This document shows, one piece after another, positions 8,726-16,515 of a stretch of DNA of 64,000 bases. Origin of the DNA: Hymenobacter cellulosivorans (GTDB taxonomy: Bacteria; Bacteroidota; Bacteroidia; Cytophagales; Hymenobacteraceae); NCBI RefSeq assembly GCF_022919135.1, contig NZ_CP095049.1:3228501-3292500 (forward strand), read 5' to 3'. Each line of letters begins with the position of its first letter. The first letter of the stretch is position 1. A program made the translations under genes and the position numbers. The notes beneath the pieces are model-generated. The model ran no database searches. It was not told the origin of the DNA and worked only from the letters and a program-made list of their open reading frames with translations.

Positions 8726-9565
8726 CTACCGGTTCCCCAGGCCCCGCAGAATCGGGAAGCGGGCCTGCACCAGCATATAGGCGCCGTAAGCCAGCAACCC
8801 CAGCGCCACTACACCCAGCACGCCCGGCCCCATGGCCTGTAAGGCATTAAAGGTACCGGCCGTATCCCGGATTTCGTTGGCGTTGGCGTGTTGGGCGGCC
8901 ATCAGGCAGTAGTAGCCCATGATGGCAATGACCACGCCCCGGGCGCTGTAGCCAATCTGGCCGGTGCGGTACACGAGCCGGCATTGCGCATCGGTCAGCT
9001 CCCGGCCATTCACGTCGGTATCGAACTTGCCCGACCACGCCCGGTAGATCTGTACCAACCCGGCAATAAGCACCGTGAGGCCAATCAGCCCCAGCAGCCA
9101 CTGCCCGTAGCCGTGTTGCAGGGCCTCGCGCAGCATGGGTTTGGTCGTGTCAGCTTCCCGCACGCGGTGACCGTACCAGGCCATTTTTCCGGCGTAGTAC
9201 GCTAGCAGGGCGTACAGCAGCCCGCTGAAAATGTAAAAGCCCCGTACCGCCAGGCCCGAGGTGGTCGTGCCTTTGTGTTCGGTGTCGAGCAGGGCCTGGG
9301 TGAAGCGCCACACCACGTAGCCGGCCAGACCCAGCGCCACCAGCCACAACAGCACCTGGCCCAGTGGCAGGTGCTGGATGGTTTGGAATACCTGCTGCTG
9401 ATCGGTGGGAGCGGCCCCGCGCACGCCAATAGCGGCCATGGTTGTGAGCACGCCCAGCACCAGGTAAACCACCCCAATAGACAGAAAGCCCAGGCGGGCC
9501 AATGCCCGGATTCCGGTCGAAGGAGCAGGTAGCAGGGTGGGAAGTACGGAGGTAGCAGAAGTCAT
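8726..9565 (-). CDS. DUF1206 multi-helix membrane protein
   Basis: About 279 residues, ATG at 9565. It fits DUF1206: three repeated units of two helices, each opening with a short amphipathic stretch: ALARLGFLSIGVVYLVLGVL (residues ~24-43), AVRGFYIFSGLLYALLAYYAG (~108-128) and RTGQIGYSARGVVIAIMGYY (~200-219). No catalytic motif is visible and no function is established. It lies 123 bases upstream of the DUF922 gene on the same strand, with nothing to show shared function. Confidence 0.8.
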   Translation of the reverse strand: MTSATSVLPTLLPAPSTGIRALARLGFLSIGVVYLVLGVLTTMAAIGVRGAAPTDQQQVFQTIQHLPLGQVLLWLVALGLAGYVVWRFTQALLDTEHKGTTTSGLAVRGFYIFSGLLYALLAYYAGKMAWYGHRVREADTTKPMLREALQHGYGQWLLGLIGLTVLIAGLVQIYRAWSGKFDTDVNGRELTDAQCRLVYRTGQIGYSARGVVIAIMGYYCLMAAQHANANEIRDTAGTFNALQAMGPGVLGVVALGLLAYGAYMLVQARFPILRGLGNR

Positions 9566-9748
9566 GGAGCCGAACACTAGCGCGGTTTGTACGCGGCTCG
9601 CCCTGGTTCTGGTTATGTCGAGCTAGAGCATTGGGCTGCTACGTTCCGGGCGGTGCGCTGCCGACTCGCGCAGCTAAATCTAGCTGAAGCCCAGTAGGCG
9701 TCGCTATTCTTACGTAGGCTTTTACCAACTCTGTGATTTTCTACTCCC

Positions 9749-10693
9749 ATGAAAGCCATTTACTTCGAGCAATACGGCCCCGCCGAGGTGCTCCGCTACG
9801 GCGAACAGCCCACCCCCACGCCCGGTGCCGACCAGATTCTGGTGCGCGTGCACGCCAGCAGTGTTAATCCCGTCGACTGGAAGGTGCGCGCCGGCAGCCT
9901 CAAGCTCGTTACCGGTGGAAGCTTTCCCAAGATTCCGGGGCGAGACGTGGCCGGCACCGTGGCGGCCGTAGGCGAGAATGTAACCCGCTTCCAGCCCGGC
10001 GACCGGGTGTACGGCATGCCCGACGGCGTGGGTGGGGCCAATGCCGAATACGCGGTGCTGCCCGGGCAGGCCGCGGCTTTTATGCCTGAAAAACTGAGTT
10101 TTGAGCAAGCAGCGGCCGTGCCCCTGGGCGCCATTACGGCCCTGCAAGGCCTGCGCGACAAAGGCCAGCTGCTCTCCGGCGACCGGGTCCTGATCAACGG
10201 GGCCTCGGGCGGGGTCGGTACGTTTGCCGTGCAGTTGGCCAAGGCCTTGGGCGCGGGCGAAGTAACCGGTGTTTGCAGCCCCGACAACGCCGAGCTAGTC
10301 CGCAGCCTGGGTGCCGACCGGGTTCTGAACCACCACGAGCAGGATTTTACCCAAGAAATCAGCCGCTACGACCTAATTTTTGACGCCGTGGCCAAGAGCA
10401 GCTACCTGGCCAGCAAAGCCGCCCTGCGCCGCAACGGCCGCTACGTGACCACTGCCCCCGACCCCAAAGATATGGCGGCCGGAGTCCTGGCCTCGGTGTT
10501 CTCCAACAAGAAGATGAGCCTGTTCGTGGCCGCCAACCGCGGCACCGACTTGGCCCTGATTTCGGCCTGGCTCCAGGCCGGTGCCCTGCGCCCCATCATT
10601 GCCCAAACCTTTCCGCTGCCCGAAACGGCTGCCGCTCACCGCCTCAGCGAAGCCGGCCGCGTCGCCGGTAAAATCGTGCTGACGGTAGAGTAG
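9749..10693 (+). CDS. NADP-dependent MDR-family oxidoreductase (quinone reductase type)
   Basis: 314-residue medium-chain dehydrogenase/reductase. The N-terminal catalytic domain has VHASSVNPVDWKVRAG and PGRDVAGTVAAVGENVTRFQPGDRVYG; the Rossmann half has VLINGASGGVGTFAVQLAKALGA (residues ~147-169) and the end has GRVAGKIVLTVE. The structural-zinc cysteine cluster is absent, placing it with zinc-free quinone oxidoreductase or enoyl-reductase-like members that reduce alkenals or quinones with NADPH. The physiological substrate cannot be read from sequence. The ATG at 9749 gives a typical family start (MKAIYFEQYG). Monocistronic as far as I can see. Confidence 0.88.
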   Translation: MKAIYFEQYGPAEVLRYGEQPTPTPGADQILVRVHASSVNPVDWKVRAGSLKLVTGGSFPKIPGRDVAGTVAAVGENVTRFQPGDRVYGMPDGVGGANAEYAVLPGQAAAFMPEKLSFEQAAAVPLGAITALQGLRDKGQLLSGDRVLINGASGGVGTFAVQLAKALGAGEVTGVCSPDNAELVRSLGADRVLNHHEQDFTQEISRYDLIFDAVAKSSYLASKAALRRNGRYVTTAPDPKDMAAGVLASVFSNKKMSLFVAANRGTDLALISAWLQAGALRPIIAQTFPLPETAAAHRLSEAGRVAGKIVLTVE

Positions 10694-10709
10694 GGGTGCA
10701 GTAAAAAAC

Positions 10710-10888
10710 GTCATTCCAAGCCTGGCGAGGAATCCCGCGTGCTGACGGCGAGGTAGTAGGCAACATAAACAGAATGGTCATGCTGAGCGAAGTCGAAGCA
10801 GACAGCCCTCTTCCCGGAAAACCAGCACGCCATTCCGAGTGAAGTAGAGAAATGATGTGCTGACGTCGTTTTTCCAGGCCTGGATGAC
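10710..10888. repeat. Palindromic interspersed repeat element (MITE/REP-like)
   Basis: Ends GTCATTCCAAGCCTGG (10710-10725) and CCAGGCCTGGATGAC (10874-10888) are near-perfect reverse complements. Inside are GTGCTGACG boxes at ~10739 and ~10857, shared with the element at 40099-40202, and the words GTCATGCTGAGC and CATTCCGAGTG. It fills most of the gap between the oxidoreductase and the flavoprotein gene and contains no plausible gene. Confidence 0.55.
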
Positions 10889-10916
10889 GCCTCCACCGGG
10901 TTGAACTGGCACCTTT

Positions 10917-10959
10917 CGAAGGTAGTTATTTGCAACATTGTTGCAAATAACTACCTTCG
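10917..10959. promoter_or_regulatory. 43-bp perfect palindrome overlapping flavoprotein promoter
   Basis: Two 21-base arms (10917-10937 and 10939-10959) are exact reverse complements around one T; the core is TTTGCAACATTGTTGCAAA. The right arm ends in TACCTTCG (10952-10959), a close match to the -7 box TAnnTTTG, 72 bases before the ATG at 11032. This looks like an operator for a dimeric repressor, for example of the MarR class, overlapping the promoter. Confidence 0.65.
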
Positions 10960-11031
10960 TTTGTTTTTCACCCGAGTTGGTCGGTAGCGCGGTACTTTTA
11001 GCGGGCCGGTCGACTCCTTTTAGAACTGAAA

Positions 11032-11943
11032 ATGATGGAGCGACAGCAGCAAGCCGAGGTTTTAATTATTGGGGGTAGCTACGCGGGACTGGCCGCCGCT
11101 ATGGCGTTGGGGCGGGCCCGGCGGCGGGTAATCGTGCTGGATAGTGGGCGGCCTTGCAACCAGCAGACACCCCACTCCCACAACTTTCTGACTCAGGATG
11201 GGGAAACGCCCGAAGCTATCCGGAGCAAGGCCCGGATCCAGGTGCTGGCCTACCCGACCGTGACCCTGCTGGCCGGGGAGGCCGTGGCGGCAGCGCGGCA
11301 GGGAGCGGGCTTTGTGGTGAGTACGGCAGCAGGAGAAACGATTGAGGCCGGGAAGCTGATCTTTGCCACCGGTGTGCGTGACCTGCTGCCGGCCACGCCG
11401 GGCTTTGCCGAGGCCTGGGGAATTTCGGTGCTGCACTGCCCGTACTGTCACGGCTACGAGGTGCGCGACGAGCCCCTGGGCGTGCTCGGCAACGGCGACA
11501 TGGGCTTCGAGTTTGCCCGGCTCATTCACCACTGGAGCCCCAAACTCACGCTCTTTACCAACGGGCCCGCCACCCTAACCTCCGAGCAAACCCAGCGCCT
11601 GCACCACCACGGAATCCGCATCGTGGAGGCCGAAATCCAGCGCCTGGACCACGCAGCGGGCTACCTGCGCAGCGTGGAGCTAGCCACCGGCGCACCCGTG
11701 CCGCTCACTGCGCTGTTTGCCCGTATGCCCTTCGAACTGCACTGCCCGCTGCCCCTGGAGCTAGGCTGCACCCTGACCGAAATGGGCCACCTGCAAGTGG
11801 ACGAGATGCAGCGCACTTCGGTGCCGGGCATCTACGCTGCCGGCGATGCCACTACGCCCATGCGCGCCGTGGCTACCGCTGTAGCCGCCGGCAATAAGGC
11901 CGGGGCCATGCTCAACCATGAGCTGATCGGGGAGCAGTTTTAG
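11032..11943 (+). CDS. Thioredoxin-reductase-like NAD(P)/FAD oxidoreductase
   Basis: 303-residue flavoprotein of the thioredoxin reductase superfamily. FAD binding: VLIIGGSYAGLAAAMALGRA (residues ~9-28) and GIYAAGDATTPMRAVATAVAAG near the end. The middle has LHCPYCHGYE, placing a CxxC pair where thioredoxin reductase has its redox-active cysteines, then LGVLGNGDMGFEFARLIHH for NAD(P)H. Proteins of this short type are usually low-activity ferredoxin/thioredoxin-reductase-like enzymes whose partner is unknown. The palindrome at 10917 implies control by a dedicated repressor, perhaps redox-responsive, but no regulator gene is adjacent. ATG ATG at 11032/11035 gives two near-equal starts. Confidence 0.85.
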   Translation: MMERQQQAEVLIIGGSYAGLAAAMALGRARRRVIVLDSGRPCNQQTPHSHNFLTQDGETPEAIRSKARIQVLAYPTVTLLAGEAVAAARQGAGFVVSTAAGETIEAGKLIFATGVRDLLPATPGFAEAWGISVLHCPYCHGYEVRDEPLGVLGNGDMGFEFARLIHHWSPKLTLFTNGPATLTSEQTQRLHHHGIRIVEAEIQRLDHAAGYLRSVELATGAPVPLTALFARMPFELHCPLPLELGCTLTEMGHLQVDEMQRTSVPGIYAAGDATTPMRAVATAVAAGNKAGAMLNHELIGEQF

Positions 11944-11999
11944 ACAGTGGTGGGGCCGCGCTGGTTGAGATAGAAATGTTGGTTGGATGTAACGGTCAC

Positions 12000-12028
12000 A
12001 AAAAAGCCCCGGCCGGTGGGCGCGGGGC
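12000..12028 (-). terminator. Intrinsic terminator for minus-strand gene at 12058
   Basis: Read on the minus strand: GCCCCGCGCCCACCGGCCGGGGC followed by TTTTTT. It begins ~30 bases after the stop of the gene at 12058-12381. Confidence 0.7.
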
Positions 12029-12057
12029 AAGCTTTGCGGGCTGAAACGAACCGGGAG

Positions 12058-12381
12058 CTAGAGCTTTTCTTCCCGCTCGTTTTGCTCGGCGTAGATACGC
12101 ACGCCGCGTAAGGTAGCCTGGGGGTAGTCCTCCCACGGAAACGTGGCTTCCACGGTTGTAACCACCTCGCCCGCGGGACCATCGGGTGCGGTGGCCCGGA
12201 AGGTGAACTCGTAAAACCCATCGGCTGGGGGCGTGATATAGATATAGGGCTCCAAGTGCACATTGGTGTAGCCAAGCGTGGGCACCGTGCCCGTAGCCTG
12301 AATAACCAGGATGGGCGGCAATTTCTTTTCAATGACCAGCGAGATACTCTCCACGCGCTGCACTTTGTCTGATTTTGTCAT
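12058..12381 (-). CDS. Conserved hypothetical protein, beta-rich, 107 residues
   Basis: I do not recognise a named family. From the ATG at 12381 it reads MTKSDKVQRVESISLVIEKKLPPILVIQATGTV, then alternating polar/hydrophobic strand-like segments (YIYITPPADGFYEFTFRATAP, VTTVEATFPW) and ends in NEREEKL. No signal peptide or helix is evident, so it is probably a small cytoplasmic all-beta protein. The ATG at 12381 is preferred; the longer frame to 12510 enters AT-rich intergenic sequence. Followed by a convincing terminator, which supports it being a real gene. Confidence 0.65.
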   Translation of the reverse strand: MTKSDKVQRVESISLVIEKKLPPILVIQATGTVPTLGYTNVHLEPYIYITPPADGFYEFTFRATAPDGPAGEVVTTVEATFPWEDYPQATLRGVRIYAEQNEREEKL

Positions 12382-12481
12382 AGCATTGGGTAAGAACAGG
12401 TGAGCTTCTAAGATAGAAAGTTCTAGTCTACTTAAGTATTTATATAAGCGAATATTAAGCCGCTGCTTGCCGGGATATTTT

Positions 12482-12913
12482 TCAGCTTGCTTCGGGCTTG
12501 GAAAAGGCAATCAGGATGGCGCCGCCGGCCATGAGGGCGGCGCCCAGCACGAGCTGCCAAGTGACTTTCTCCTTCAGGAATACTACGGCCAGGATGATGG
12601 CAAACACCAGGGAAATCTTGTCGAAGGAGGAGGTTTGGGAGGCTTGACCCAGCTTCAGGGCCTGGAAGGAAAACAGGGACGAGAGGCAGGTAATAATGCC
12701 CGCCGCCACCAGGAAGCCCCAGGTGCGCCCCTCAATCTGGGCCACGGTGGGCAGCAGGCCCTTGTAGGCCACCACGCTCCAGGCCACGATGATAATCAGC
12801 ACCGACTGCACGGCGAAGGCCACGCTGGGCTCCACGTTTTTGACGCCAAGCTTGGACAAGGTCACGACGACGGCGGCGGACAGAGCCGCCAGCAACGAAA
12901 AAACAATCCACAT
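12482..12913 (-). CDS. EamA/DMT-family membrane transporter, single module
   Basis: 143 residues, five hydrophobic helices, one EamA unit instead of the usual two. It starts MWIVFSLLAALSAAVVVTLSKLG (the signature first helix) and ends with SLVFAIILAVVFLKEKVTWQLVLGAALMAGGAILIAF, the conserved LxEx...G hairpin of drug/metabolite transporters. Short members work as dimers and are implicated in small-metabolite or cation export. Substrate unknown. It is separated from the aminopeptidase upstream by the terminator at 13016, so it is likely transcribed alone. Confidence 0.85.
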   Translation of the reverse strand: MWIVFSLLAALSAAVVVTLSKLGVKNVEPSVAFAVQSVLIIIVAWSVVAYKGLLPTVAQIEGRTWGFLVAAGIITCLSSLFSFQALKLGQASQTSSFDKISLVFAIILAVVFLKEKVTWQLVLGAALMAGGAILIAFSKPEAS

Positions 12914-13015
12914 ACTACTTGAGAAAATAAGTCCGGATACAGGAGTAACTGAGAATACGAGGGTTAGCCCCCCAGCGGATAGTACCAGGCGATACTGTGC
13001 TGCCTACCGAACACG

Positions 13016-13052
13016 AAAAAGGCCGTAACCCGAGTGGGTTACGGCCTTTTTT
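13016..13052. terminator. Strong bidirectional terminator
   Basis: Perfect stem AAAAAGGCCGTAACCC / GGGTTACGGCCTTTTT around GAGT, with A and T runs on both sides. It sits just after the stop of the aminopeptidase gene (13069) on the minus strand. Confidence 0.85.
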
Positions 13053-13068
13053 GGGAACTATACCCGGT

Positions 13069-15546
13069 CTATTGCGCGGCCTGGATTTCGGCTACGGCTT
13101 TGTCGGCCAGGGCCTGGTTGGGTGTGGCGGCCTGCTGCTTGGCAGCAGCTTGCAGCATCCCGATGATGGGCTGGTCGGCGCCGTAGCGCTTGTACTGAAT
13201 GGCCAGACCCTTGAGGCGGTCAACGTCTTCGGCAAAGGCTTTGGGGTCCTGGAGGCGGGGCAGCATGGCACCCATATTCTCGAAGTAGCCAAACTTGTCC
13301 TGGGTACCGGCCGCGTCAAACTTGTCGCGCACGTAGCTCCACTGGGCCGGGCCACCAGCCTTGGCGTACACGGCCACCACGGCCTGGCTAATGTTGGTTT
13401 GGTCTGTGCCGGCCAGGGCCTGGGCTTGTTGCAGGGCGCGGGTGGGGTTCACCGTAGCCAGGGCCTGTAAGGCTGCGGCCTGCACCGTGTACGAGGGGCT
13501 CTGGGCTAGCTGCTGGGCAAAGAGCTTCTCATCCTTTTTGTCTTCCAGTTTGGCCAAGGCCGTGAGCAGGGTAGCCAGGGCGTGCGGGTCTTTCTCCTGG
13601 CCAGCCTGCTTGCGCAGGGCCGGAGCGGCGGCTTTGGCTACGGTTTTATCCTGGAGCTTGAGCCGCTCGGCGGCTACCATGCGCAGGTTATTAAACTTGT
13701 CGTTGAGGCCACTGATAAGCAGTTTCAGGGCGGCCGGGTCGGTCAGCTGCTTGGCGTCGGCGGCCAGCAGGGCTTCGCGGCGGGCCAGGTAGAGGGGGGC
13801 GTGGACATACTGGTAGGCGAAGTCGGCCAGGGGCATGTTGTTGGTGTGCTGCCACACTAGGGTCTTTTCCGCGTCCACATCCACCAGGTTGGGCTTGGCC
13901 GCCAGGGGCATGGTGAAGGTCTGGGTGGCCTGGGTCATCACCACGCGCTGGCGCTGCACCTTGCCGTTCACGTAATAGTCAATGGCGAAGGGCAACTGAA
14001 ACACCTGGCCCGGCTGGGTCTGCTTCACCGTCACGCTCTGCACCTTGGTTGCCGCGTCCCAGGCGTAGTCTACCGTTGCCACCGGGTGACCCGTGCCGAA
14101 GTACCACTGGTTGTAGAACCAGTTCAGGTCCTGGCCCGACACGGCTTCCATCGCCAGGCGCAGCTGGTGGGCCTCGCCGTTGCCGAAGGCGTTGTCCTTG
14201 AGGTATTTTTGCAGGCCGGCAAAGAATACGTCGTCGCCGAGGTAGGTGCGCAGCATATCCAGAATGGCCCCGCCTTTCTGGTAGGTCACCACGTCAAACA
14301 TGTCCTCTTTGTCGGCGTAGTGGAAGCGCACAAGCTGCTTGGCCGCGTCGGGGGTGCTGCGCAGGTACTGGCGCAGGTTGCGATTCTTGTGCGAGTCGGC
14401 GGCATCGGCTCCGTACTTGTGCTCGGCGTAGAGGCCCTCGGAGAAGTCGGCCAACGACTCGTTCACGGTCAGGTTGCTCCAGCTCTCGGCCGTCACGTAG
14501 TCGCCGAACCACTGGTGAAACAGCTCGTGGGCAATGACGGACTCATTCTGATAGTCGCGGTCGGTGAGCTGCTTGTCGGTCATTTGCACGAACTCGCCGT
14601 GCAGCGTCGCTGAGGTATTTTCCATGGCCCCGCTCACGTAGTCGCGCACCACAATCTGGGCGTACTTGTTCCAGGGGTACTCCACGCCGAGGCGGTTGGA
14701 GAAGAACTCCAGCATGTCGGGCGTGTTGCCGAAAATCTGCTTGGCGAAAGGCGTATACTTGGGCTCCAGGTAGTAGCTCACTTCCTTGCCCCGCCAGGTG
14801 TCCTTGGCAACTTTAAAGTCGCCCACGGCCAGCATAAACAGGTAGGGCGCGTGGGGCAATTCCATCTTCCAGGTGTCGGTGCGCAGCCCCGCCCCGGCCG
14901 GCGTGGAGCTTGTCATGCGCCCGTTGCTGAGCGTGACGTACTTGCTGGGCACCGTCAGGCTGATTTCGGAAGTCGTCTTTTGGTTGGGCCGGTCGATGGT
15001 CGGGAACCAGCAGGAGCTGCCTTCCGTCTCGCCCTGGGTCCAGATCTGTACCGGCTTGCCCTTGGTGGCGCTGTCGGGGTTGATGAAATACAGGCCCTTG
15101 GCGTCCGAAATAGCCATACTGCCCTTCACCTGCAACTCGTCGGGCTTGGCCGTGTACTCGATATACACGGTGTAAGGCGTGCCCGGGGCAATGGTCTTAC
15201 CCAGGTTGATACGCAGGTTGGTCTTGTCGGCATAGGTGTACTTCAAGGGCTGTAGCTGCTCCCCGTTGACCAGGGCCACCATCTTGATGTCGAAGCCCTT
15301 GGCGTCGAGGCGTAGGGAGTCGGTGGCGTAGGCATGGGGTTTGAGCGTGAGCCAGGCTTTGCCGTTGAGGTGGCGCTTGGCGTAGTCGAAGCCGGCCGCC
15401 AGTTTGGTATGCACCAGCGCGTTGACTTTCGTGTCGGCGGCGCGGTAGAGCTTCAGCGCTGAGTTTTCGGGGCGGGCGGCAGGAGCTTGTTGGGCCAGAG
15501 CCGCGGTGCTCAGCAGGCAAGCCAGGGCAGTAAGAGCTGTTTTCAT
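13069..15546 (-). CDS. M1-family zinc aminopeptidase, secreted
   Basis: About 825 residues from the ATG at 15546, with signal peptide MKTALTALACLLSTAALAQ. It is an M1 (gluzincin) aminopeptidase: exopeptidase motif GAMEN (~residue 305), zinc site HELFHQW with His340, Glu341, His344, and third ligand Glu363 in NLTVNESLADF. The N-terminal beta domain precedes this, and the C-terminal ~250 residues are an alpha-helical HEAT-like region rich in Ala, Gln and Lys. It should release N-terminal residues from peptides in the periplasm or outside the cell. Promoter and near-palindrome are at 15652-15691; a strong terminator follows. Confidence 0.93.
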   Translation of the reverse strand: MKTALTALACLLSTAALAQQAPAARPENSALKLYRAADTKVNALVHTKLAAGFDYAKRHLNGKAWLTLKPHAYATDSLRLDAKGFDIKMVALVNGEQLQPLKYTYADKTNLRINLGKTIAPGTPYTVYIEYTAKPDELQVKGSMAISDAKGLYFINPDSATKGKPVQIWTQGETEGSSCWFPTIDRPNQKTTSEISLTVPSKYVTLSNGRMTSSTPAGAGLRTDTWKMELPHAPYLFMLAVGDFKVAKDTWRGKEVSYYLEPKYTPFAKQIFGNTPDMLEFFSNRLGVEYPWNKYAQIVVRDYVSGAMENTSATLHGEFVQMTDKQLTDRDYQNESVIAHELFHQWFGDYVTAESWSNLTVNESLADFSEGLYAEHKYGADAADSHKNRNLRQYLRSTPDAAKQLVRFHYADKEDMFDVVTYQKGGAILDMLRTYLGDDVFFAGLQKYLKDNAFGNGEAHQLRLAMEAVSGQDLNWFYNQWYFGTGHPVATVDYAWDAATKVQSVTVKQTQPGQVFQLPFAIDYYVNGKVQRQRVVMTQATQTFTMPLAAKPNLVDVDAEKTLVWQHTNNMPLADFAYQYVHAPLYLARREALLAADAKQLTDPAALKLLISGLNDKFNNLRMVAAERLKLQDKTVAKAAAPALRKQAGQEKDPHALATLLTALAKLEDKKDEKLFAQQLAQSPSYTVQAAALQALATVNPTRALQQAQALAGTDQTNISQAVVAVYAKAGGPAQWSYVRDKFDAAGTQDKFGYFENMGAMLPRLQDPKAFAEDVDRLKGLAIQYKRYGADQPIIGMLQAAAKQQAATPNQALADKAVAEIQAAQ

Positions 15547-15651
15547 GCGTGAAAGGGGGAAGAGAATAGGGATGAAAGAAGGCAAAAGGCCGGGCCACAC
15601 GGATTAGGGGAGAAACTGGTAGCAAGGACTCTTACAGCGTGATGTGCCCGA

Positions 15652-15682
15652 CAAACGTATGATATAGTACTTTGTAAAGCAA
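15652..15682 (-). promoter_or_regulatory. Promoter of the M1 aminopeptidase gene
   Basis: On the minus strand TTG (15682-15680), 20 bases, then TACGTTTG (15659-15652), an exact TAnnTTTG -7 box. The predicted transcript has a leader of roughly 100 bases before the ATG at 15546. Confidence 0.6.
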
Positions 15683-15691
15683 GGTACTATA
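15663..15691. promoter_or_regulatory. 29-bp near-perfect palindrome over the aminopeptidase promoter
   Basis: Arms TATAGTACTTTG and CAAGGTACTATA pair with one mismatch around TAAAG. The palindrome covers the -33 region of the promoter above, as expected for a repressor site. The rest of the gap 15547-15948 is AT-rich and shows no further signal to me. Confidence 0.5.
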
Positions 15692-15948
15692 ATAATAAAG
15701 TTAAGCTATATTACTTTAGGATTGAAAGCACTGTACAGAGGATGTTTCATGCTTTTCAACCGTTGCCCGCCTAGGAAATATTTTGTCCGGGAACAGTGAG
15801 GCAAACGGCATAAGCCGTGCTTCTTACTGCCGGGTACTGCCTGTTGTGAAGACTGCCGGGCTGCTGGTAATGTGGTAGTTACTGCAAGCTCCGCCATAAC
15901 TCTGCGCCGTCGGCCGGAGTATGCTACAGGGTTCTGTCACTCGTAACA

Positions 15949-16329
15949 ATGTACGCTATGAATCAGCCGCTTTCCCGTCAGCAGCACGGCTTTACCGATT
16001 ACACCTACCTGCCTCTGACCCTGGCCATGCCCAAGCTGGCCGGCTTCGAGCACGACAAAAAAGCCGTAGCCCTGACCCAGGTACTAGCCGGCAACGTGGG
16101 CCTGTCCAGCCTGTTTACCCGCGCCGAGTGGGGTGGTTTCAAGAAAATGCCTTTCAAGGCCCATCTAGCCCTGGACGTAGCCAACGGAGTGCTGGCTGCC
16201 GGGGCGCCCTGGCTGTTTGGCTTTGCCCGCAACCGGCGGGCCCGCAACGCCTTCTTGTTTCTGGGGGCCTTCGGGCTGCTGGCCGGTCTGCTGACCCGTC
16301 CCGAGGAAATGCCGGCTTCCAGGCAGTAA
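15949..16329 (+). CDS. Small SPW-repeat-like membrane protein
   Basis: 126 residues. Hydrophobic helices around AVALTQVLAGNVGLSSLF, LALDVANGVLAAGAPWLFGF and AFLFLGAFGLLAGLLT. The pattern D-x(3)-G...APWLFGF...N...F resembles the SPW repeat family of small membrane proteins, but the match is by eye. The region TDYTYLPLTLAMPKLAGFE before the first helix looks conserved. Start is ATG 15949 or ATG 15958 in the same frame. Function unknown. A clear terminator follows at 16358. Confidence 0.65.
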   Translation: MYAMNQPLSRQQHGFTDYTYLPLTLAMPKLAGFEHDKKAVALTQVLAGNVGLSSLFTRAEWGGFKKMPFKAHLALDVANGVLAAGAPWLFGFARNRRARNAFLFLGAFGLLAGLLTRPEEMPASRQ

Positions 16330-16357
16330 GCCGCTGCTTGCTTAACCGCCAACGCCC

Positions 16358-16388
16358 AGCCCCGCATAGCCCTATGCGGGGCTTTTTT
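16358..16388 (+). terminator. Intrinsic terminator
   Basis: AGCCCCGCATAG / CTATGCGGGGCT with a 2-base loop, then TTTTT. It ends the small membrane protein gene. Confidence 0.85.
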
Positions 16389-16451
16389 GGGCTCATACGC
16401 CGGGCGCTGACGCAGTTACAGGGGGCTGCGCAAAACGACCTTTTCCCGCCG

Positions 16452-16459
16452 TATCTTTG
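16452..16459 (+). promoter_or_regulatory. -7 box TATCTTTG for topB
   Basis: Exact TAnnTTTG match 57 bases before the topB start codon; no clear -33 TTG at the usual distance. Confidence 0.5.
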
Positions 16460-16515
16460 TTGATTCCCTGCCGGCCCGCGCCGGCAAAAATCAGCGTTAA
16501 CCTCAGCGAGAATCT

